From positions 248,001-312,000 of the forward strand of contig JAEYDD010000072.1 in the NCBI GenBank assembly GCA_023404095.1: a stretch of DNA of 64,000 bases, read 5' to 3'. Of this stretch, positions 55,464 through 64,000 are shown in pieces; within the stretch, counting starts at the first letter, position 1; each line of letters starts with the position of its first letter. The notes beneath the pieces are model-generated. The model searched no databases, was not told where the DNA came from, and was given only the letters and a program-made list of their open reading frames with translations. The stretch comes from Pseudomonadota bacterium. Its GTDB lineage: Bacteria > Pseudomonadota > Alphaproteobacteria > Rhizobiales > Rhizobiaceae. The position numbers and the translations under genes are program-made.

Positions 55464-56390
55464 CTATTCCGCCCATTCCGGGTCGGCCGTAAAGGCGATC
55501 GTCAGCCAGCGATTGTCGATGTCGCCGCCGATTGCCTGGCCGACCTCGTCGCGGATCGCGTCCCATTCCTCGATTCGCTTCGCTGGCATACCGGACGGGA
55601 CGATGAAGTACAGCTCGATCTGGCGGGCACGTCCGACGCGCGCGACATAGGAGCGATGGGAAAGGAAGTTGTGTCTTGCCACCGTTTCCGCCCCGACGCG
55701 ATCGACCATTTCCTGAAGGTCGGTGGGAGCCAGCAGAAGCACGTCCGCCATTGCCTGTCGCACCGTGCCGACCGGCATGGGAATGATCACGAGGCAGACC
55801 AGGGCCAACACGGCGGGATCCACATACGGCGCGATCCAGTCATGCGCCGTCCCCTGCAGCGCGTATCCGATCACAAACGCAATGAGCAGCGCCAGGGTGA
55901 TGCCGCCCGACATTACCCAGGCCTTCGCGTCGAGGGCGACGAAATCGGACCGCAGGCTGCGGTTCGCCCGCCAGCCATAGACGGCCATGCCGAGGCAGGC
56001 GACCAGCGTCACGCACGCATAGACGATCGCCAGCCCGAACTCCAGTTGGCGCCCGCCGTTAAGGATGCTCGCGATCGCATTGATGAAGGCATAGATGGAA
56101 ACGGCGATCAGCAGCACGCCGTTCAGGCCGAGGACCATCGGCTCGAGGTGCCAGAAGCCCATCGTGAAGCGCCGCGCGAACCGCCCTTTCGGAGACGCCC
56201 CCTGAACGGACCGCACGATCAGCATCGACACCCACAGGGCCAGCACGGTCATGCCGGCGTCGGCCAGCGCATAGACGCCGTCGAAGACGATGGAAAAGGA
56301 GCCCGACAGCAGACCGAAAACGATGCCGAAGGTGGCGACTGCGACGGTCGCCGCGATCGACATGCGCAGCACGCCCTGCTCTGTTCGCAT
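55464..56390 (-). CDS. Cation diffusion facilitator-like transporter
   Basis: 308-residue protein with six membrane helices and a C-terminal cytosolic ferredoxin-like domain (RVGRARQIELYFIVPS), the layout of CDF metal efflux proteins. The metal site is atypical: in TM2 the usual H/D-x3-D reads Tyr40...Asp44, and in TM5 the usual H-x3-D reads Asp154...Trp158. Two of four ligands cannot bind metal, so substrate and mechanism may differ from zinc CDFs. The start at 56390 has GGAGGG directly upstream. Confidence 0.85.
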   Translation of the reverse strand: MRTEQGVLRMSIAATVAVATFGIVFGLLSGSFSIVFDGVYALADAGMTVLALWVSMLIVRSVQGASPKGRFARRFTMGFWHLEPMVLGLNGVLLIAVSIYAFINAIASILNGGRQLEFGLAIVYACVTLVACLGMAVYGWRANRSLRSDFVALDAKAWVMSGGITLALLIAFVIGYALQGTAHDWIAPYVDPAVLALVCLVIIPMPVGTVRQAMADVLLLAPTDLQEMVDRVGAETVARHNFLSHRSYVARVGRARQIELYFIVPSGMPAKRIEEWDAIRDEVGQAIGGDIDNRWLTIAFTADPEWAE

Positions 56391-56458
56391 CGTCCCTCCG
56401 TCTTCCCGCCATGGGTGGGCGGCGCGCCGCATCCGCCATGCCTCTGGTGCACGTCTGC

Positions 56459-56947
56459 TCAGTCTTCGGCGGATTTCTGGTTGTCAACCGCCATGTAGTC
56501 GAGCGGAAGTTCCGTCGTGTACTTGATCTGCTCCATGGCGAAGCTCGAGGAGACGTCGCGGATCTCGATGCGCGCAATGAGACGCTTGTAGAACGCGTCA
56601 TAGGCCGCGATGTCCGGAACGACCACGCGCAGGAGATAGTCGACGTCGCCGCTCATGCGGTAGAATTCGACCACCTCGGGAAACTCCGCCACCACTTCGG
56701 AAAAGCGCTTCAGCCACTCGGTCGAATGCGAGCTCGTGCGGATGGAAACGAATACCGTCACCTTGGTGTTGACCTTGACGGGATCGAGCAGCGCCACCCG
56801 GCGACGGATGACGCCATCCTCTTCCATCTTCTGGATGCGCCGCCAACAGGGTGTAGTGGACAAGCCGACCTTCTTGGCAAGATCGGCCACGGCCAGCGTG
56901 GAATCCTCCTGCAGCAGGCGCAAGATCTTGCGGTCGAGACGGTCCAT
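56459..56947 (-). CDS. Lrp/AsnC family transcriptional regulator
   Basis: 162-residue regulator: an N-terminal helix-turn-helix (LDRKILRLLQEDSTLAVADLAKKVGLSTTPCWRRIQKMEEDGVI) and a C-terminal RAM ligand-binding/oligomerisation domain (VDYLLRVVVPDIAAYDAFYKRLI). Ligand and targets unknown, probably an amino acid. The start at 56947 (MDRLDRK) follows AGGGGAA. It lies 68 nt upstream of the CDF gene on the same strand, so it might be co-transcribed. Confidence 0.94.
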   Translation of the reverse strand: MDRLDRKILRLLQEDSTLAVADLAKKVGLSTTPCWRRIQKMEEDGVIRRRVALLDPVKVNTKVTVFVSIRTSSHSTEWLKRFSEVVAEFPEVVEFYRMSGDVDYLLRVVVPDIAAYDAFYKRLIARIEIRDVSSSFAMEQIKYTTELPLDYMAVDNQKSAED

Positions 56948-57015
56948 GAATACATTCCCCTGTGAAACGAATTTCCTATTTGAACCACTCTCGTGGCAAA
57001 AGAAAGAACAAGATT

Positions 57016-57657
57016 TCAGCCGACAAGTGTTTTCACACGCTTTTGCAGCTCTGGAAGCAATTCCTCCGCAAACCACGGATTGCGCTTGAGCCAGCCCGTG
57101 TTACGCCAGCTTGGATGCGGCATGGGCAGCACCGCCGGCTGCTCGTTGCGCCCCAGGTGGCGCCGCCAGTCCATCACTGTCTCGGTCATCGTCCTTCCCC
57201 GCGCAGGGCCTAAATGCCACTTCTGGGCATACTGGCCGATTGCCAGCACAAGCTCGATCTGCGGCATCGCCGCCATGACGCGCCCGCGCCAGTGTGGCGC
57301 GCATTCGCGCCGCGGCGGCAGATCGCTGCCCTTGGCGTCATAACCGGGAAAGCAGAACCCCATCGGCACGATCGCAAACCGGTCCGCGTCATAGAATTCC
57401 TGGCGGCCCACCTGCAGCCAGTCTCGCAACCGGTCGCCGGACGCATCGTTAAACGGCAGGCCGGTTTCGTGAACCCGTAGTCCAGGCGCCTGCCCCGCGA
57501 TCAGTATCCGCGCGTTGCCGGAAATCACCGCAACCGGGCGTGGTTCGTGCGGCAGGCGGAACTTCGGGCCGCCCATCGGCGCGTCTCGACAGAGCCGACA
57601 TCTAGCGATCGCCGCACCCAGCTCCTCGACGCCCGGCGTGACGACGGCATCGGTCAC
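57016..57657 (-). CDS. Uracil-DNA glycosylase family protein
   Basis: 213-residue protein of the uracil-DNA glycosylase superfamily, which removes uracil or related bases from DNA. Motif 1 is AGQAPGLRVHETGLPF, and motif 2 is PMPHPSWRNTGWL; CRLCRD and later cysteines hint at an Fe-S site but do not form the full four-cysteine set of family 4. The start is uncertain: GTG 57657 is used, 13 nt after the stop of the nuclease gene, so the two overlap functionally in one transcript. Confidence 0.85.
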   Translation of the reverse strand: MTDAVVTPGVEELGAAIARCRLCRDAPMGGPKFRLPHEPRPVAVISGNARILIAGQAPGLRVHETGLPFNDASGDRLRDWLQVGRQEFYDADRFAIVPMGFCFPGYDAKGSDLPPRRECAPHWRGRVMAAMPQIELVLAIGQYAQKWHLGPARGRTMTETVMDWRRHLGRNEQPAVLPMPHPSWRNTGWLKRNPWFAEELLPELQKRVKTLVG

Positions 57658-57670
57658 CGCCGCACGCGCC

Positions 57671-58258
57671 CTATCGAAGCCCGAGGAACCTGAGCGCAGC
57701 GGTGAGATAGCCCGCGACCGGCTCATGCGGCTCTTCCTGCGGCCTTCCGTGCTGGCGGCGCCAGTCCTGCGGCATTTCGAACGTGCTGCTCCAAAGTCCC
57801 TTACCTTCTGCGCGGGCCAAGGCCTCGGCCTGCTCGTAATCGCCGTAGGAGACGGCGAGCCCGTCCCGGACCATGCGCTCGCCGACATCCTCCTCGCCAA
57901 GACGGCAACGCGCGAGCGTGCGGCTATATTTGTCCGTACCGATCAGGCTGCAGGCAATGTCGCCGCGGCGCAGCATCTCAGCCAGATGCGAGCGGGCGGA
58001 TGCCCCGCAAAGCCAGTCCTCCTCGCCCCTGCGGCAGGATTGCGTCAATTCGGGGGCGTCCATACCGGACAGGCGGATGCGTCGACCGCCGAGCGTCAGC
58101 GTATCGCCATCGGCCGCGCGCGCCGCTCCGCCGAGCAGCTCGGCAACCGGCTGGTCGTTCACGCGCGCGGCGATCAGGGCCATCAGGGCCAGAATGGCAA
58201 CCGTCAGTACCGCATCGCGCCATTTGCCGATCTTCGGCGCGGTTCTATATCCAAACAT
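57671..58258 (-). CDS. Membrane-anchored thermonuclease-like protein
   Basis: 195-residue SNase-fold protein. One membrane segment (AVLTVAILALMALIAARV) near the N-terminus is followed by the staphylococcal nuclease-like domain: ARAADGDTLTLGGRRIRLSGMDAPEL, then KYSRTLARC and GERMVRDGLAVSYGDY. The catalytic set of nuclease Arg and Glu residues is mostly in place. Start at 58258 (MFGYRTAPK). The uracil-DNA glycosylase gene follows after 13 nt. Confidence 0.88.
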   Translation of the reverse strand: MFGYRTAPKIGKWRDAVLTVAILALMALIAARVNDQPVAELLGGAARAADGDTLTLGGRRIRLSGMDAPELTQSCRRGEEDWLCGASARSHLAEMLRRGDIACSLIGTDKYSRTLARCRLGEEDVGERMVRDGLAVSYGDYEQAEALARAEGKGLWSSTFEMPQDWRRQHGRPQEEPHEPVAGYLTAALRFLGLR

Positions 58259-58553
58259 CGTATGCACCTTCGGGTTCTGCCCCGACCGGCATTCATGCCG
58301 CGTTTCGTCATACCGGCCGGGCGTTACTGCCCGACCTCGCGTTTGCCCTGCCGTCATCGTGACCTATCGCCAAGGCATGCACAAATTCAATGTGTTGCCA
58401 GCGGTTGCTGCATTGCGCGGCACATCCGTCCCGCGATGAGGCAACCATCCGCGATTAGCGGTGAAATGGTTCGCAAATTCCTAACGCGCGGCAGCATCTT
58501 CTTAAGAATTCCACAATAGACTTTCGCAAGTGATCACAAGCGTTTCGTAGACC

Positions 58554-60089
58554 ATGGGCCCCGGCGTCAGCACCACGACCGACAAGAATATCGTCGACAG
58601 ATCGCGCAGCCATAGAAACAAGGCTGTCTCGCGCGCCGTCCGCGCGACCCGCGAACGCCTGCAAACCGCGACCGGCACATCACCCGTGTTCGAGCGCGAG
58701 ATGCTCCTTCTCTATATCAATGCCATTCTGAACAGCGCCCTCGTCATTCCCGCCCTGATTACGATCATCGCCGGCATCGGGCTCCGGCTCTCCCGCGACC
58801 CCGTCTTCGTCGCCTGGGGCCTTCTGGCACTGAGCCTGCACGCCATCACCGTGTTGCTGGCAAGGCACGTCCACAGGAAGGGCCTGGCGGCGGAAGAGGT
58901 TCGGCGCTGGCAGAGGTGGTTCCTCGCAGCACAGATCCTCATGGGCCTGGGCTGGGCGGTTTTTGCCCTGCAGGATTGCAACAGCTGCGGCGGAAGCACC
59001 TTCGATTTCTACAAGGGCACTTCCGTGCTCGTCGCCTTGTGCGTCACCTCGATCGGCTCTTTGATGCTGCGTAACGCCACGCTCTATGCGTTCATGCCGA
59101 CCGTGATCGTCATGTTCCTGGTCGCAAGCAGCAAGCCGGACGGAGCGCTTTTCGGGATGACGGCCATCATCTCGGCCGCCTTGATCTTCCTGACGTTCAT
59201 CACCCATCGCCTCCGCCGCACCAGCATACAGTTGCTGTCGTCGCAGTCTGAAAAAGATGATCTCATCGCCGAACTCGAGGTGGCGAAATCGATGTCGGAC
59301 GAGGCGCGCCGCCGGGCGGAGGAGGCCAATCTCGCCAAGTCGCGGTTCCTGGCCTCCATGTCCCACGAACTTCGCACGCCGCTGAACGCCATCCTGGGCT
59401 TTTCCGAAGTGATGAGCACCGAGGTGCTGGGACCGCTCAGTAATCCCACCTACAAGGAATATACCGCCGACATCCACCGCTCGGGCAAGCACCTGCTGAA
59501 CCTGATCAACGAGATCCTCGATCTTTCGCGCATCGAAGCGGGCAAGTACGACCTGACGGAAGAAGCCATTCGCCTGGTGGAGGTCTGCGAGGACTGCGTC
59601 GGGATGGTCCAGCTTCGCGCCCGCGCCAAGAACATCTCCATCCGCCAGCAGTTCGAAAGCGGCATGCCGGACGTATGGGCGGACGAGAAGGCGCTGCGGC
59701 AGGTGGTGCTCAACCTCCTCTCCAACGCCGTCAAGTTCACCCCCCAGGGCGGCGAGGTCACCGTCAAGGTCGGCTGGACCGCCGGCGGCGGCCAGTACAT
59801 TTCGATCAGGGACAACGGACCCGGCATTCCCGAAGAGGAAATCCCGATCGTTCTGTCGGCTTTCGGCCAGGGCTCCATCGCGATCAAGAGCGCCGAGCAA
59901 GGCACCGGCCTCGGCCTTCCGATCGTCCAGGCGATCCTCGCCAAGCACAACGGCGAGTTCATCCTGAAGTCGAAGCTGCGCGAGGGAACAGAAGCGATCG
60001 CAATCCTGCCCGCCAAGCGGGTCCTTCAGAGCCTGCTGCCGGTGGAAGAGATCAGGACCGTCGCACCGAAAAAGCGCAGCTTCGCCTGA
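58554..60089 (+). CDS. Membrane sensor histidine kinase
   Basis: 511-residue kinase. About six membrane segments fill residues 55-215, a coiled coil follows at 225-265, then HisKA with SMSHELRTPLNAILGFSEVM (phospho-acceptor His271) and the HATPase domain with VVLNLLSNAVKFTP, DNGPGIPEEE and GTGLGLPIV. The HisKA region, including SGKHLLNLINEILDLSRIEAGKY, resembles the PleC/DivJ/PdhS group that controls the cell cycle in Rhizobiales, but assignment to one member is not possible here. No response regulator gene is adjacent. ATG 58554 is used; the upstream 295 bases show no other gene. Confidence 0.92.
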   Translation: MGPGVSTTTDKNIVDRSRSHRNKAVSRAVRATRERLQTATGTSPVFEREMLLLYINAILNSALVIPALITIIAGIGLRLSRDPVFVAWGLLALSLHAITVLLARHVHRKGLAAEEVRRWQRWFLAAQILMGLGWAVFALQDCNSCGGSTFDFYKGTSVLVALCVTSIGSLMLRNATLYAFMPTVIVMFLVASSKPDGALFGMTAIISAALIFLTFITHRLRRTSIQLLSSQSEKDDLIAELEVAKSMSDEARRRAEEANLAKSRFLASMSHELRTPLNAILGFSEVMSTEVLGPLSNPTYKEYTADIHRSGKHLLNLINEILDLSRIEAGKYDLTEEAIRLVEVCEDCVGMVQLRARAKNISIRQQFESGMPDVWADEKALRQVVLNLLSNAVKFTPQGGEVTVKVGWTAGGGQYISIRDNGPGIPEEEIPIVLSAFGQGSIAIKSAEQGTGLGLPIVQAILAKHNGEFILKSKLREGTEAIAILPAKRVLQSLLPVEEIRTVAPKKRSFA

Positions 60090-60111
60090 TTTTCACGCTC
60101 TTGTCTGCCGG

Positions 60112-61215
60112 TCATCCGACAAGGTCGAGGAACGGCTGATAATCGTAAAAATCACGCAGGTCGTTGTCGTAGGCGCTCGGCCGCGACAGGTTCTTCAGGC
60201 GCTGCTTGTACCTTCCGTCAAGCGCCACCGCGTTGCGGACGCAGGTCAGCACGCTGTTCTTTATGTCGATCAATGCCTTCTGCGTCTTATCGTCCGGTCC
60301 ACCGGCATGCTCCAACTGCTCGAGGAGAGCGTGATGCTTCTGCCCGAAGGCGCATGCCATCAGTAGCCAGTATTCCGGATTGCTGCGCGCGGAGCTTCCA
60401 CTGATCCGGTTTCCGAGGTCGATCGCGCGCTGATACCCGTCCTCGACGTAGAGAAGGGAGCGAATGATATCGAGCGTCTGGTTGACCGAGGGTGCAGCAC
60501 CGCCCGAGACCATCTTCACAGACGGGTTCTCACTGTCCGGGCTCAATTCCTCTGCCGCCCTTGTGACTTCATCCGCGCCCTCCTCGATTGGATCGTTGAG
60601 GTGATCGCCCAGCACGCGTTCGACATACTGGAACAGCGCCGAAAGGTAGATCCGCGTATAGAGGTAGAAGAATATGAAGCCGGCAACGAGGCCGAAAAGA
60701 AGAATGAACGGGCCGACGATCGGTATGGACTGGCCCGACGGCCCCAGATGCGCCGTATTTAACTTCAGGTATTCGGAGAAGCCAAAGAGGCGATCATCAA
60801 GAGTGCCGATTTGGGTCAGGCCGACGCCGACCAGCATCGTCGTCAGCCATTCCGAAATGCGCTCCAGATTCGAGTTCGATCGCAGCAGACTGAGCCGCCG
60901 CCTGCCTCTCACGTCATCGCCCGGTTGCTGGTCCTCCAGTTCCGAGACCGGCGCCAGCGGATCTTTCGCAAGGATTCGCGGGACTGAAAACAAGAAACCG
61001 ACGACACCGCCGAGTGCTGCCGCCATGGCGAAGATCAGGCCACAGATGCCGATCGCCGCCAGATAGCCGTAGGTCTGCGACGCGATGAGGAACAGTGCGG
61101 AAATGCCGAGCAGCACAAGAGCCACGAGCCCGAGGAATCTCGCCTTCCCGTTCCGGTCTCGCTCCTCCCGCTCCTCCTGCTGCAGGTCTGTGAATGTGAC
61201 GATACCCACGCTCAT
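60112..61215 (-). CDS. Uncharacterised membrane protein with GFLFSVPR and NLERISEWLT motifs
   Basis: 367 residues. A charged N-terminus (EEREERDRNGK) is followed by two membrane segments (about 27-46 and 50-76), the motif GFLFSVPR at 73-80, a cytosolic stretch, NSNLERISEWLTTMLVGVGL at 114-133, another membrane segment at about 167-187, and a 170-residue soluble helical C-terminus. I recall similar motif pairs (GFLFxxPR and NxNLExISxWLT) in uncharacterised bacterial membrane proteins, some fused to signalling domains, but could not check. The start is supported by GGGAGGGCGTC. Single gene, convergent with the histidine kinase gene. Confidence 0.8.
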   Translation of the reverse strand: MSVGIVTFTDLQQEEREERDRNGKARFLGLVALVLLGISALFLIASQTYGYLAAIGICGLIFAMAAALGGVVGFLFSVPRILAKDPLAPVSELEDQQPGDDVRGRRRLSLLRSNSNLERISEWLTTMLVGVGLTQIGTLDDRLFGFSEYLKLNTAHLGPSGQSIPIVGPFILLFGLVAGFIFFYLYTRIYLSALFQYVERVLGDHLNDPIEEGADEVTRAAEELSPDSENPSVKMVSGGAAPSVNQTLDIIRSLLYVEDGYQRAIDLGNRISGSSARSNPEYWLLMACAFGQKHHALLEQLEHAGGPDDKTQKALIDIKNSVLTCVRNAVALDGRYKQRLKNLSRPSAYDNDLRDFYDYQPFLDLVG

Positions 61216-61291
61216 GACGCCCTCCCCGTTTGAGCGAAATCATAGGGGGCGGCACTTCGGTCGTCAATCTCTAGGTTGCATTAATTGCAAA

Positions 61292-61693
61292 TTACAACCA
61301 GCGAGACAGTATCACCACATAGGCTGCGTAGAGCGCGTTCGCCACGATCATGCAGAAGCAGGCGAACGAGCCGAGATCCTTGGCGTTCCGGCCCATTTCG
61401 GAGATCTCGGGCGAGACCCGGTCGACGATTTCCTCGATCGCGGTATTGATCGCCTCGAAGGCCATCATCAACAGAAACAGGATCCCCATGGCGACATACT
61501 GGAAGAGCGTGGCGCCGGTGGCGACGAAGCCGATCATCACCGCGCCGAAGGCCAGCAGTTCGTGGCGGAATGCGGCCTCGCCGAGCAGACGCTTTGCCCC
61601 GCCCAGCGAGTAGCTGGCGGCGGCAAAAAGATGCCGGAAGCCCTTCTGCTTCTTCACCGGGCTCGTATCGATCCTGCCTTCCGCCATGGTCAT
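61292..61693 (-). CDS. dgkA: Diacylglycerol kinase
   Basis: 133-residue membrane enzyme that phosphorylates diacylglycerol released during lipid or glucan modification. Three membrane helices and the catalytic family signature FEAINTAIEEIVDRVSPE are present, along with GFRHLFAAASYSLGG. The start at 61693 has GAGAGAAGAACG upstream; the ATG at 61687 is also possible. In rhizobia, diacylglycerol is produced during cyclic glucan substitution, which DgkA recycles. Confidence 0.94.
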   Translation of the reverse strand: MTMAEGRIDTSPVKKQKGFRHLFAAASYSLGGAKRLLGEAAFRHELLAFGAVMIGFVATGATLFQYVAMGILFLLMMAFEAINTAIEEIVDRVSPEISEMGRNAKDLGSFACFCMIVANALYAAYVVILSRWL

Positions 61694-61901
61694 CGTTCTT
61701 CTCTCGCTCGCACGATTGCGGCCGCGCACGTCCACGTTGTCATCTCTATCATGCCAGCAACGCGCGACGAAAGCATTGCCGGCTCGCCGGTTCGGGCCAT
61801 ATTGGCGTCAGGTGGCGGAAACAAGGCCAAGACCGGCCGAGCAGCCGCCATGTCCACCCAAACCGCGCGGCCTACGCGTTGCCGACGGGTCCGTCCCGCA
61901 A

Positions 61902-62918
61902 CTACTGTTTGTTGCTGACGCCGGCCTGAACGAACGTCGCCATGCCCGAATGGCAGGCGGCGGCGGACTTGACGATGCCGGCAGCAAGCGCGGCGCCCGT
62001 CCCCTCGCCGAGCCGCATGCCGAGCGCCAGAAGCGGCGTCTTGCCGAGCTTTTCGATCGCGCGCATGTGCCCCGGCTCCGCCGAGACATGGCCGATCAGG
62101 CAGTGATCCAGCGCGGCCGGGTTGGCCGCCTTGAGGACAGCCCCCGCGCAGGTGGCGACATAGCCGTCGAGGATCACCGGCACCTTCTGCATGCGTGCTG
62201 CCAGGATCGCGCCGGCCATCGCGGCGATCTCCCGCCCGCCGAGACGCCGAAGCACCTCCAGCGGATCGGAGAGATGGGCCTTGTGCAGGGCGACGGCCTT
62301 CTCCACTGCGGCGATCTTGCGGGCAAGGACGTCGCCTTCCGAGCCGGTGCCCGGACCGACCCACTCGGCGGCAGTGCCGCCGTAAAGCGCGAGGTTGATG
62401 GCCGCCGCAATCGTCGTGTTGCCGATCCCCATCTCACCGATGCACAGAAGATCGGTGCCCCCTGCCACGGCCTCCATGCCAAAGGCCATGGTCGCCGCGC
62501 AATCGCGCTCGGAAAGTGCTGCCTCCTGCGTGATATCGCCCGTGGGATAGTCAAGCGCGAGGTCGAAGACCTTGAGCCCTAGGTCGTGGGTGACGCAGAT
62601 CTGGTTGATCGCCGCCCCGCCCGCGGCAAAATTCTCCACCATCTGGGCGGTTACCGAAGGCGGATAGGGCGTCACGCCCTGCTTCGTCACGCCGTGGTTG
62701 CCGGCAAAGATCGCGACCAGAGGACGCGTCACCGCCGGCGCGCGCCCGGACCAGGCGGCAAGCCAGAAGGCGATCTCCTCCAACCGGCCAAGCGCACCCG
62801 GCGGCTTGGTCAGTTGGGCGTCACGGTCGCGCGCCGCCGCAAGCGCTGCCGAATCCGGCCCCGGCAGATTGCGCAGCAATTCACGGAAATCATCGAACGG
62901 CAGGCCGCTGGCACTCAT
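61902..62918 (-). CDS. cobT: Nicotinate-nucleotide--dimethylbenzimidazole phosphoribosyltransferase
   Basis: Activates the lower ligand (dimethylbenzimidazole) of cobalamin by transfer of ribose phosphate from nicotinate mononucleotide. The 338-residue protein has LTKPPGALGRLEEIAFWLAAW, AGNHGVTKQGVTPYP, CIGEMGIGNTTIAAA and near the C-terminus LLALGMRLGEGTGAALA, with the catalytic glutamate in the last motif. The start at 62918 (MSASGLPFDDF) fits the family. Divergent from cobS with 178 nt between, in which I see no cobalamin riboswitch. Confidence 0.96.
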   Translation of the reverse strand: MSASGLPFDDFRELLRNLPGPDSAALAAARDRDAQLTKPPGALGRLEEIAFWLAAWSGRAPAVTRPLVAIFAGNHGVTKQGVTPYPPSVTAQMVENFAAGGAAINQICVTHDLGLKVFDLALDYPTGDITQEAALSERDCAATMAFGMEAVAGGTDLLCIGEMGIGNTTIAAAINLALYGGTAAEWVGPGTGSEGDVLARKIAAVEKAVALHKAHLSDPLEVLRRLGGREIAAMAGAILAARMQKVPVILDGYVATCAGAVLKAANPAALDHCLIGHVSAEPGHMRAIEKLGKTPLLALGMRLGEGTGAALAAGIVKSAAACHSGMATFVQAGVSNKQ

Positions 62919-63096
62919 ATTGGGGAATTCCTCGTATTCGGCTTCCAAAGCAGGATCGGTTGCCCCCTATTAGAGATCGGCGTCGCGTCCGACAACCGAA
63001 TTTGCGGCGGAGGCTGTCGTCGTTTCGGCATGGCAACGCGGCTGCGACACGCTAGGATGATGCCGCCCTGCGCTTTGTGCCGGGGGGCGAGGAGAG

Positions 63097-63885
63097 ATGC
63101 AGGTGGAACTGCGCGACTATATCAACGACGTGGCCCGGTCAGTGGCTTTTCTGTCCCGTATACGCGTCCCCGGGCGTTACTTCGAGGGGCACGACGGCCG
63201 CCTCAGCATGACGGTTCGGGCGTTTCCTGCCGCCGGCGTCCTGATCCTGCTGCCGGCAGCCGCGTTGCTTGCAGTCCTTTCGCTGCTGGACACCGCGCCC
63301 TATCTGTCCGCCTTCCTCGTTCTCGCGGTCCAGACGCTCTTGACCGGCGCGCTGCACGAGGACGGGCTGTCGGATGCCGCCGACGGGCTCGGCGGCGGGC
63401 GCGACCGGGAGGGCGCCCTCTCGATCATGAAGGACAGCCGGGTCGGCTCCTACGGCGTCGTCGCCCTCGTCCTGTCCTTCGGCCTTCGTGCATCTGCGCT
63501 CGCAGCGATCATGACCGCCCTGTCGCCGATCGGCTCCGCCTGCGCGCTGCTCGCCGTGGCCGCCGCCAGCCGCGCCGCGATGGTCTGGCACTGGCAGGCA
63601 CTACCCCCGGCCCGTGCGGATGGCGTTGCCGCCGCAGCCGGCCAGCCGGAAGCCGGTCCGGCCCGCGCCGCACTTGTTTCCGGCGCCGCATTCGTCCTGT
63701 TGCTGCTTCTGCCAACCGCGCCGCTGCTCGGCATCGCCTCGATGGTGCTCGCAGTCGCCGCTGCCGTCTTCGCCTTCAGCGACGTCGTTTCCGACAAGAT
63801 CGGCGGCCATACCGGCGACACGATCGGCGCCAGCGAGCAGATCGCAGAGATTGCAGCGCTCGCCGCCCTTGCGCTGGCGCTCTGA
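63097..63885 (+). CDS. cobS: Adenosylcobinamide-GDP ribazoletransferase (cobalamin synthase)
   Basis: Membrane enzyme that joins adenosylcobinamide-GDP to alpha-ribazole, finishing cobalamin assembly. The 262-residue hydrophobic protein has the family motifs LHEDGLSDAADGLGGGRDREGALSIMKDSRVGSYG and, near the end, DKIGGHTGDTIGASEQIAEI. The start ATG has GAGGAGAG just before it. Its partner cobT is divergent next door; a DUF1289 gene follows 41 nt later. Confidence 0.96.
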   Translation: MQVELRDYINDVARSVAFLSRIRVPGRYFEGHDGRLSMTVRAFPAAGVLILLPAAALLAVLSLLDTAPYLSAFLVLAVQTLLTGALHEDGLSDAADGLGGGRDREGALSIMKDSRVGSYGVVALVLSFGLRASALAAIMTALSPIGSACALLAVAAASRAAMVWHWQALPPARADGVAAAAGQPEAGPARAALVSGAAFVLLLLLPTAPLLGIASMVLAVAAAVFAFSDVVSDKIGGHTGDTIGASEQIAEIAALAALALAL

Positions 63886-63926
63886 GCCGACGATATAGAA
63901 TGGCAGCTTTATCCGCTGGAGACCCG

Positions 63927-64000
63927 ATGGAATCGCCTTGCATCCTCGTCTGTTCGATCGACGACACCACTGGTTTCTGTTTCGGCTGCGGCAGGACGCG
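63927..64000 (+). CDS. DUF1289 protein (3' partial)
   Basis: Start of a short cysteine-rich protein, cut by the window edge after 24 codons. It begins with ATG at 63927, has GGAG six bases upstream, and translates to MESPCILVCSIDDTTGFCFG, then CGRT. The pattern SPCIxVCxID...CxGCGRT is typical of DUF1289, a small probable iron-sulfur or zinc protein found after cobS in rhizobia. No function known. Confidence 0.85.
   Translation, partial: MESPCILVCSIDDTTGFCFGCGRT

Noticed and set aside
62919..63096. Cobalamin riboswitch between divergent cobT and cobS
   Set aside because: I looked for a B12-box-like core and the surrounding paired elements and saw none.

Overview
The window reads as a stretch of core chromosome from an alphaproteobacterium of the order Rhizobiales, most likely family Rhizobiaceae. 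The evidence is high GC with dense coding, the order ppi-ppi-queA-tgt, a double cold-shock-domain protein next to a DUF192 protein, an NDUFS4-type complex I subunit beside tRNA-Arg, a class I PHA synthase, class II DAHP synthase, DUF971-moaA and mobA-mobB, the small Usg protein, and cobT/cobS with a DUF1289 protein. This comes from remembered family and synteny patterns; no search was run.

Layout. 1-3379: two cyclophilins, then queA-tgt for queuosine. 3464-7059: a DUF4864 protein, an EF-G-like GTPase and a GFA-type zinc protein, with possible insertion-sequence debris between them. 7377-8695: tRNA-Pro, a small lipoprotein, the complex I accessory subunit, tRNA-Arg and a terminator. 9064-13995: an alginate-lyase-like protein, a zinc-ribbon protein, DUF192, a double cold-shock protein, glyoxalase I and an M15-type lipoprotein. 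14276-15396: three identical tRNA-Glu(TTC) genes and one tRNA-Glu(CTC), each with its own promoter-like element. 15508-20504: recJ, hom, an aminotransferase and a lipoprotein on the minus strand. 20669-26618: phaC, sfsA, map, radC and sthA on the plus strand. 26692-34383: mostly minus-strand metabolism and envelope genes (GFA, DAHP synthase, glutathione reductase, DUF2059, rpiA, an L,D-transpeptidase) with gph on the plus strand. 34908-38943: fumC, a diguanylate cyclase, a flavoprotein and DUF971. 39078-46357: molybdenum cofactor genes moaA, mobA and mobB, a chemoreceptor and an OmpA-family protein with long charged repeats. 46715-49298: a polar amino-acid ABC importer without its ATPase. 49458-53134: usg, a frameshifted DUF2270 gene, a methyltransferase and an uncharacterised coupled membrane/soluble gene pair. 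53170-61693: transporters, a dehydrogenase, an Lrp regulator, DNA repair and nuclease genes, a histidine kinase, an uncharacterised membrane protein and dgkA. 61902-64000: cobT, cobS and the start of a DUF1289 gene.

The window is mainly housekeeping. I see no phage, CRISPR array, intact insertion sequence or classic defence island. The points most worth a second look are: a TGT whose four zinc ligands have been reduced to one; a two-gene membrane cassette at 51582-53134 that may be one frameshifted gene; an uncharacterised membrane protein with a distinctive motif at 60112-61215; three identical tRNA-Glu genes with separately conserved promoters; and the 50-residue charged repeats of the OmpA protein.
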